From: Rhizobiaceae bacterium
GTDB lineage: Bacteria; Pseudomonadota; Alphaproteobacteria; Rhizobiales; Rhizobiaceae
DNA: 42,000 bases
Assembly (NCBI GenBank): GCA_019635795.1
Contig: JAHBYV010000023.1
Location: forward strand, 1 to 42,000
Reading direction: 5' to 3'
The position numbers and the translations under genes are program-made. Below the pieces are notes generated by a model. The model ran no database searches and had not been told where the DNA came from. It saw nothing but the letters and a program-made list of their open reading frames with translations. Positions 36,303 through 42,000 of this stretch are shown here, piece after piece. Every line of letters begins with the position of its first letter. The first letter of the stretch is position 1.

Positions 36303-37609
36303 TGGTTGATATGTTTGTGCTTTCCACCATCCTGATCTTATCGCTGTTCGTTCTGCTCGCTGGCGGCCTTTGGGTCGCGGTGTCGCTTCTTGCTGTTGGC
36401 TTCATCGCAATGGAGCTTGCAACCTCGGCCCCCGTTGGCCGCGTTATTGCGTCGACGATGTGGGCGAAAAGCGCCGACTGGCCGCTGGTTTCGTTGCCAT
36501 TGTTCATCTGGATGGGCGAAATTCTGTTTCGCACCCGGCTGTCCGAAGATATGTTCCGCGGCCTTTCGCCATGGTTGAGGCGATTTCCCGGTCGTCTCAT
36601 TCATGTGAACGTGCTGGGGACAGGCGTATTCGCGGCAGTGTCCGGCTCCTCGGCTGCGACGGCCGCGACGATCGGAAAGATGGCGCTGCCGGAACTAGCT
36701 CGCCGCGGCTATGATGAAAAGCTCAGCATCGGCTCCCTTGCGGGGTCAGCAACGCTTGGCCTGCTGATTCCGCCGTCGATCATTCTGATCGTATATGGCG
36801 TGGTGGCAGAGGTATCGATCGTCCGCCTCTTCATTGCAGGTATTCTTCCCGGCATCGTGCTGATAATCATGTTCATGGCGTACATCATGGCCTATGCCCT
36901 GATTTTCCCGAGCAGCATTCCTGATGATCAGGAAGATATGCCATTCCGGAAGCGGATTTCGGAAACGCTTCGGCTGTTGCCGATATTTGTGCTCATCATT
37001 GCTGTGATCGGCTCGATCTATGGCGGCATAGCCACTGCTACCGAGGCTGCAGCCGTTGGCGTCGTAGGTTCGCTCGCTATCTCCATGCTGAGCGGCACTT
37101 TGACGTGGAAAAGCTTCAAGGAAAGTCTGATCGGCGCAACCTCAACAACCTGCATGATTTCGCTGATCCTGCTCTGTGCTGCGTTTCTTTCGGTTGCTAT
37201 GGGATTTGTCGGCATTCCCCGGAGCCTTGCGATGTGGGTGGATGGCCTTGGTCTGTCGCCACTGATGATGCTTGTCATTCTGACTATCATGTTCACAGTG
37301 GTGGGATGTTTCCTCGACGGCATCTCCATCGTTGTGCTCACCGCGGCCATTCTGCTGCCGATGGTTCAGAGCGCCGGGTTTGATCTCATCTGGTTTGGCA
37401 TCTACATCGTCGTCATTGTCGAGATGTCGCAGATCACGCCGCCTGTGGGATTCAATCTGTTTGTTATACAAGCAGTTACAGGAAAGAGTTTGTTCTATAT
37501 CGCATATGCAGCTCTTCCATTCTTTCTGATCATGCTGGCGTTTCTGGTGGTCCTCGTTCTGTTTCCCGAATTGGCTACGTATCTGCCGGAACAGATGACA
37601 CGACGCTGA
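36302..37609 (+). CDS. dctM: TRAP transporter large permease (DctM type)
   Basis: A 435-residue sodium-coupled permease with about 12 membrane helices. It shows PLFIWMGEILFRTRLSEDMF, the pore-helix GSSAATAATIGKMALPE and LIPPSIILIVYGVVAEVSI, and a repeat in the second half with FTVVGCFLDGISIVVL and the closing MSQITPPVGFNLFVIQ. The start overlaps the dctQ stop, with AAGGAG 8 bases ahead. It ends the operon before a clear terminator. Confidence 0.95.
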   Translation: MVDMFVLSTILILSLFVLLAGGLWVAVSLLAVGFIAMELATSAPVGRVIASTMWAKSADWPLVSLPLFIWMGEILFRTRLSEDMFRGLSPWLRRFPGRLIHVNVLGTGVFAAVSGSSAATAATIGKMALPELARRGYDEKLSIGSLAGSATLGLLIPPSIILIVYGVVAEVSIVRLFIAGILPGIVLIIMFMAYIMAYALIFPSSIPDDQEDMPFRKRISETLRLLPIFVLIIAVIGSIYGGIATATEAAAVGVVGSLAISMLSGTLTWKSFKESLIGATSTTCMISLILLCAAFLSVAMGFVGIPRSLAMWVDGLGLSPLMMLVILTIMFTVVGCFLDGISIVVLTAAILLPMVQSAGFDLIWFGIYIVVIVEMSQITPPVGFNLFVIQAVTGKSLFYIAYAALPFFLIMLAFLVVLVLFPELATYLPEQMTRR

Positions 37610-37624
37610 GGCTGCGGCATCATT

Positions 37625-37653
37625 CGACCGCCGTTTCAATCGGCGGTCGATTT
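37625..37653 (+). terminator. Rho-independent terminator after dctM
   Basis: CGACCGCCG (37625-37633) pairs perfectly with CGGCGGTCG (37641-37649) with a 7-base loop, followed by ATTT. It closes the hyuA-to-dctM operon. Confidence 0.8.
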
Positions 37654-37773
37654 GCGGAACGCCCATCAGAAACACACCGAGCATTGTCCGTCGCGGCACT
37701 TGATCGTTGATTCTGCGATGGTGAAACTTTGCCAATAGGCACCTGTGGACGGCACTGCGTCGAAAGGCGCTTG

Positions 37774-37896
37774 ATGGATAAGCGGCGAATAGGAATTGGT
37801 GCCAGCACGGGCGGTATTTCACTTGATGTCGCTCAAGCGAAGCCTGCAAATAGAATCGATCAGAACCAGCCCCAAAAGCGATCTATCTGCAGGTAG
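37774..37896 (+). CDS. Possible small ORF (40 aa), perhaps a gene fragment
   Basis: An ATG with AAAGG 6 bases upstream opens a 40-codon frame starting MDKRRIGIGASTGGISLD. The GASTGG segment resembles the start of CheB methylesterase domains, but the remainder does not continue in that way. It ends inside the inverted-repeat cluster. It may be the start of a truncated gene or chance; I do not assign a function. Confidence 0.25.
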   Translation: MDKRRIGIGASTGGISLDVAQAKPANRIDQNQPQKRSICR

Positions 37897-37910
37897 ATCC
37901 ATCTACCTGC
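37880..37910. repeat. Alternating inverted repeats, operator-like
   Basis: GCAGGTAGAT (37889-37898) and ATCTACCTGC (37901-37910) form a perfect 10-bp inverted repeat around CC. A third arm, GATCTATCTGC (37880-37890), pairs with the first arm with one G-T pair, overlapping it at CTGCAG. The three alternating arms look like a double operator for a TetR-like dimer or a recombinase site. No regulator or promoter adjoins it. Confidence 0.5.
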
Positions 37911-38023
37911 TTAGCGACAGCCAATGCATGTCAGACCCATACAGGACGAAACAAAAAGCTGAAGTTCGTTCCTATAAAGAATTGAGAATCGTGGAGCAAA
38001 ATCAAGTTACTACTTGAAATTAA

Positions 38024-38100
38024 TGGCGCGAGTGACGGGGCTCGAACCCGCGACCTCCGGCGTGACAGGCCGGCACTCTAACCGACTGAGCTACACCCGC
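38024..38100 (-). tRNA. tRNA-Asp(GTC)
   Basis: The minus strand gives a full cloverleaf. GCGGGTG pairs with CACTCGC, the D arm has TAGCTCAGTCGGTTAGAG, the anticodon loop CTGTCAC has GTC, the T arm has GGGTTCGAGCCC, and CCA is encoded at 38024-38026. It decodes aspartate GAC/GAU. Confidence 0.97.
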
Positions 38101-38316
38101 GCTTTGGCGACCCGATCTGTTTCGACCGCGTCGATGGGCGTGGAATTAAGCGGTTCGGGCGGAGGTGTCAAGGCGTCCGGCACAGGTTTTTCCAAGTAAA
38201 TTTGAATGTTCTGCAGGAAAGTTAGAGTGGCTGCTCAAGCCTGTGAAACAATCTGAAAATCGTGCTTATTTTAGCTTGCGCTGCGCCGCCGAACCGCTTA
38301 AAGGTGCCGGCCTGTA

Positions 38317-38392
<76 letters not shown>

Positions 38393-38437
38393 TTACCCAA
38401 ATCGGGTATTGATTTCATTCACTTATTTGATCTCAAT

Positions 38438-38462
38438 CCCGCACCCGGATTTGAGGTGCGGG
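38438..38462. terminator. Hairpin after tRNA-Val and aconitase
   Basis: CCCGCACC (38438-38445) pairs with GGTGCGGG (38455-38462) with a 9-base loop. It lies between the converging tRNA-Val and aconitase genes, so it may terminate either; no T-run follows on either strand, so this is uncertain. Confidence 0.4.
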
Positions 38463-38586
38463 GTATGATGTTCTCGAATTTGTCTTAAGCTGCGTTGCAG
38501 GTAGTGATATGTCACGATGTTTCTGTTTGCGGCAGAACAAAAGACGCTCAGCGCGGCTCTGACTAGAATCGCGCGCTTCGGCGCAG

Positions 38587-41191
38587 CTAGGATAGTTTTG
38601 TGAGGGCGAAGGGCAGAATGCCGCCCGCACGGAACCAATCTGCTTCGCGCTCCGTGTCTATACGGCACTTCAGCCGGGCTGTCTGAGTCGAGCCGTCAGG
38701 CCGCCTGATAATAAGCTGAAGGCGCTTGTTTGGGGATAGCTCATCGAATTCCGGAATCTCGAAAATCTCGCTTCCATTGATTCCCAAGGTTCTACGCGAG
38801 GCACCGTCGCAGAATTCCAGCGGTGCAACGCCCATGCCCACGAGATTTGATCGGTGGATGCGCTCGAAGCTCTCGGCTATCACAGCGCGTATTCCAAGAA
38901 GTCTGGTCCCTTTGGCTGCCCAATCTCTGGAAGAACCCGCACCATAGTTTGCTCCGGCAATCACGATGAAGGGGGGTCGTTTCGGACTTGTACCGCAGGG
39001 ACGCATCATAAACCGACATTGTTTCCCCACTTGGCATATGCGTTGTGGTGCCACCAGCCTGCGAGGGCGCCAGTTCATTTATCAGATAGGGATTCGCAAA
39101 GGTGCCGCGAACCATCACGTCGTGATTGACGCGCCGCGCCATAAATGAGTCCAGCTCTTCGAGCGCTACGCCTTGGCTTATCAGGTACTTTCCAGCCTCG
39201 CTGTTCGGGCTGATTTTCCCAATCGGCGATATGTGGTCGGTAGTTACCGAATCGCCCAGTACGAGCAGGGCGCGCGCGCTAAGCCCGTTAGTCGGGGTTG
39301 CAGCATCCGAGGCCAGGTCGAGAAACGGAGGCTTGCGGATGTAGGTGCTTCCATCCGCCCACTCGAAAGTCGGAGCGTCCGATATGCTGATGTCGTTCCA
39401 CAAATCCGGCTGGTGGAAGCGATCGATTTCCGAAAGGTACAATTCCGGGGTAACGTGCTTGGAAACGGTCTCGCTGACTTCGTCATAAGACGGCATCAAA
39501 TCTGCGAGATAGATATCTTTTCCATATCCATCCTTGCCGATGGGGGAAGTTGTAAGATCAATTGTGACGGTGCCAGCCAGTGCGTAGGCAATAACCATTG
39601 CCGGGCTGACGAGATAATTGGCCTTCACATCGTTATGGATTCGGCCTTCAAAATTTCTGTTTCCAGAAAGAACCGCGCACACATCAAGCTTATTTGCGCG
39701 GATGTCTCGCGTAATCGAGTCTGCGAGCGGACCGGAATTGCCCATGCAGGTGGTACAGCCGAATCCGACGACGCTAAACCCTACCTCATCAAGATACGAT
39801 TTCAGTCCCGAGCGCTCCAAATAGGCGGCGACGGCGCGGGAACCCGGTGCGAAGGACGTTTTGACCCACGGCTTAGGCCGTAGGCCGCGTTTTGCCGCGT
39901 TGCGCGCCAAAAGTCCGGCCTCAACTATGACCAAAGGGTTTGAGGTGTTGGTGCAGCTTGTGATTGCGGCAATGACAACATCCCCATGCCTCAACTGTGG
40001 GGTATCGCCGGATTCCTGATGCCCCCTGAATCGCGCAAATGATTCTGGGACCTGAGCGAGCGGAATTCTGTCTTGCGGGCGGGACGGCCCAGCGGCGCTC
40101 GGCTCCACGCTTGAAAGATCAATCTCCACCAACTCGCGATACCCAATTTCATCGGATGCCCAGATTCCCTGTGCCTTCAAGTATGCTTCGACGACTGCCT
40201 GCGCATTGTCGCTTCTGCCAGTCAGGCGAAGATAGCGAATCGTCTCATCATCGACGGGGAACAGCCCAATCGTTGCTCCATATTCCGGGGCCATGTTGGA
40301 CAAGGTTGCTCGCTGTTGGGCGCTGAGGCTTGCAACTCCGGGACCATGAAACTCAACAAACGCTTCAACAACGCCATGGGCACGAAGCGTCTGCGTGACC
40401 AGAAGAGCCATATCTGTGGTGCTGGCATGTTTGGGAAGGGTGCCAGTCAAGCGGCAACCGACTACTCTCGGAGGCTTCAGGCCGATGGGTTCACCCAAAA
40501 TGACGGATGCAGCTTCAATTCCTCCAACGCCCCAACCAACGACGCCGATGCTATTCACCATAGGTGTGTGACTGTCGGTTCCGACGACGGAATCAAAAAA
40601 GAGCTGCTGTTGTCCATTCACATTTCGGGTGTGAACGACGGTGGCAAGCTTCTCCATGTTGATCTGGTGGCATATCCCGTTGCCCGGCGGCACAACATTC
40701 ATGTTATCAAGGCTTTGCCCTGCCCAACGCAAGAATTTGTAACGTTCTGCGTTGCGGGTCAGCTCTTGGTTCAGATTGTGATCGGCTGCCCCCTTGTGTC
40801 CGGCACTATCGACTACAAGCGAATGGTCAACGACGAGATCAATAGGCACGTGCGGACGCAGGCCAGTGAAGCTGCTTCCAAGCTTTGATGTTGCTGCTTC
40901 CTGAAATGCGGCGAGGTCGGCCAACACAGGCAGGCCGGAAGAATCCGGCATCAGGATTCTTGACGGATAAAACTCCACTTCGTTCGCCGTTGTAGTATCG
41001 CGCTGCAAAAGCGAATCGACAGCATTCAAAGCGCGGGTTTTATCCGTGGAATTGCGCAGAATGTTCTCAGCGAGAATCCTGATGGATACGGGCGCTTCTT
41101 TAAGCCTACCGCCAAGGTCAGCGTCTGCCTGCTTCAGATCAACGTAGCTATATTTGCTATCACCAAGCTGCAATTCGTTTGTGTATAGCAT
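38587..41191 (-). pseudogene. acnA: Aconitase A, frameshifted near the C-terminus
   Basis: An aconitase A of the citrate-isocitrate branch with the [4Fe-4S] ligands AITSCTNTSNP and GFGCTTCMGNSGPL and the linker-swivel region GDSVTTDHISPIG. The frame is correct until KSETTP, where a run of six C (plus strand G at 38971-38976) shifts it into an unrelated 60-residue tail. With one C fewer, the reading continues as FIVIAGANYGAGSSRDWAAK to a stop at 38587, giving about 867 residues, close to the normal length. The lost part holds the active-site Ser and Arg of GSSRD. The start is ATG 41191 behind TTGGAG; the open frame to 41410 overlaps the flavin reductase. It may be a true pseudogene, a sequencing error, a phase-variable tract or a +1 frameshift site. 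If the lesion is real, the cell must rely on another aconitase. Confidence 0.88.
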
Positions 41192-41286
41192 GTGTAACTC
41201 CAAATATTGCGCGCAGCCTAAGCAATGAACGTTGGGGAACTTCGGAATTGGGGGATATCCGGGCGGGATGGCCCAGTGACGAAGCC

Positions 41287-41308
41287 AACGCGCCAGGTTA
41301 GGCGCGTT
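41287..41308. repeat. Perfect hairpin between flavin reductase and aconitase
   Basis: AACGCGCC (41287-41294) pairs with GGCGCGTT (41301-41308) around a 6-base loop. It lies in the 187-bp spacer, transcribed after the flavin reductase and before the aconitase. There is no T-run, so it may be an mRNA stabiliser or a weak terminator. Confidence 0.45.
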
Positions 41309-41378
41309 CTGGCTTTCATGCGTCGAGGCGGGGAGAGGGCCTAGGATATTCGCGGGAAGCGCGGCGGGTTTCTCGACT

Positions 41379-41918
41379 TTAACAGGCGGTGCCTGGAGAG
41401 TAACTGCCACGCCCGTAGGTGAGGCCGGTCAGGTCGCTTTGCTTGATCGCGTCAACAACATTTCCGATCAGGATCAGATGCGTGGAATGTTCAATGATCT
41501 GGTCCAGCTGACAATCAAATGAAACGAGACCGTTTGATAGAATCGGCGCGCCAGTCTTTAACGTGGTCCAGGGCGCTGTGCGGAAGCGATCTTCTCCGCG
41601 CAATGGCGTTCGTCCTCCAAATATCTCAGCAATTTTCACCTGATTGGAAGCGAGGAAATTCACGCTGAATGAATTGGAGTCCTGTATGATCGCAAGCGCA
41701 CTCGATTTGCGGTTGATGCATGCCAGAATGGAAGGGGGGCTATCTGACAGGGAGCAAACTGCTGTTGCGGTTACGCCGACGCGCTCGCCAGCGAATTCCG
41801 ACGCAACGACAGTTACAGCATTTGTCGGGTGGCGCATTGCTGCCCGGAAGAGAGTCCCTTCAAACATGCCACGTGGCAGAGTTTCTTCCACAGCCGTCCC
41901 AACACTATCAGCTAGCAT
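41379..41918 (-). CDS. Flavin reductase-like protein (HpaC/FMN-binding)
   Basis: A roughly 179-residue split-barrel flavin reductase. Family segments are RHPTNAVTVVAS, GVTATAVCSLSDSPPSILACINR (first FMN-contact strand) and FSVNFLASNQ. These enzymes reduce FMN or FAD with NAD(P)H and hand it to a two-component monooxygenase. ATG 41918 is chosen because AGGAGAGG precedes it; a TTG at 41939 is in frame. It overlaps the end of the upstream gene by 11 bp, so the two are coupled, and that gene may be the oxygenase partner. Confidence 0.88.
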   Translation of the reverse strand: MLADSVGTAVEETLPRGMFEGTLFRAAMRHPTNAVTVVASEFAGERVGVTATAVCSLSDSPPSILACINRKSSALAIIQDSNSFSVNFLASNQVKIAEIFGGRTPLRGEDRFRTAPWTTLKTGAPILSNGLVSFDCQLDQIIEHSTHLILIGNVVDAIKQSDLTGLTYGRGSYSPGTAC

Positions 41919-42000
41919 TTCGTCCTCTCCTGAAGTCAATCAAATTCATCTGCCGCTGAGCCGCCCACGGCCCAGCGTCGAACGGCAGAAATGTGTTTGC
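41908..42000 (-). CDS. 3' end of an unidentified gene at right edge
   Basis: The last 30 codons of a minus-strand gene that continues past the right edge, ending TGA at 41908-41910 inside the flavin-reductase start region. Its tail reads NTFLPFDAGPWAAQRQMN and then LIDFRRGRNAS, which has coding character. The family cannot be named from so little. As the tight upstream neighbour of a flavin reductase, it could be a flavin-dependent monooxygenase, but that is only inference. Confidence 0.5.
   Translation of the reverse strand, partial: ANTFLPFDAGPWAAQRQMNLIDFRRGRNAS

Larger units (their letters stand above)
37610..38023. other. Spacer between TRAP operon and tRNA-Asp
   Basis: This 414-bp spacer holds the TRAP terminator, a possible 40-codon ORF at 37774 and an inverted-repeat cluster at 37880-37910, each listed separately. 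The longer open frames across it read on both strands have no coding character. It may be a junction left by insertion or deletion events. Confidence 0.5.

Noticed and set aside
41192-41410. 73-codon N-terminal extension of the aconitase frame
   Set aside because: It overlaps the end of the flavin-reductase gene and holds a hairpin; aconitase homology begins at MLYTNEL, which has a good ribosome site.

Overview
The window reads as chromosome of an alphaproteobacterium of the order Hyphomicrobiales (Rhizobiales). Support comes from the clpP-clpX-lon-hup order, a CcdA-GlmU-GlmS block, a MocR regulator divergent from a DUF1127 gene, and abundant ABC and TRAP importers with GntR and IclR regulators. 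This is judged from protein character and gene order; no database search was possible, so genus is not claimed.

Region 1 (1-1020): small minus-strand genes of unknown function end beside a tRNA-Lys(TTT). One is split by an in-frame amber codon and another has no usable start, so this looks like a decaying accessory element at a tRNA. Region 2 (1.2-16.4 kb): housekeeping and accessory metabolism. It holds a small DMT/SMR-type membrane protein, a GT4 glycosyltransferase, ccdA, glmU and glmS (UDP-GlcNAc supply), diacylglycerol kinase, a DedA and a DUF1003 membrane protein, a MocR regulator, DUF1127, a CoA-flavoured group (NUDT19-like Nudix, hotdog thioesterase, ECHDC3-like crotonase homologue, VOC protein, CoA-binding protein), MetY sulfhydrylase, a cupin and a cytochrome P450. 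Region 3 (16.4-22 kb): the proteostasis block clpP, clpX, lon and hup, with clear terminators and a candidate heat-shock promoter before clpP.

Region 4 (22.0-37.6 kb) is the most interesting part, a catabolic-looking locus in two modules. Module A is a GntR regulator divergent from two acetoacetate-decarboxylase-family proteins and a polar-amino-acid ABC importer, with a perfect 10-bp-arm palindrome over the expected transcription start. Module B is an aminotransferase divergent from an IclR regulator, then HyuA/HyuB-type ATP-dependent lactamase subunits, a threonine-aldolase-family enzyme and a complete TRAP importer (DctP, DctQ, DctM). An identical 17-bp sequence lies in both control regions of module B, which suggests one IclR regulon. 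The substrates are unknown; import of a nitrogenous or lactam compound, ring opening, retro-aldol cleavage and transamination is a reasonable hypothesis.

Region 5 (37.6-42 kb): a TRAP-operon terminator, a spacer with alternating inverted repeats, tRNA-Asp(GTC) and tRNA-Val(TAC), an aconitase gene broken by a single-base frameshift in a run of six C, a flavin reductase, and the 3' end of a gene that runs off the right edge.
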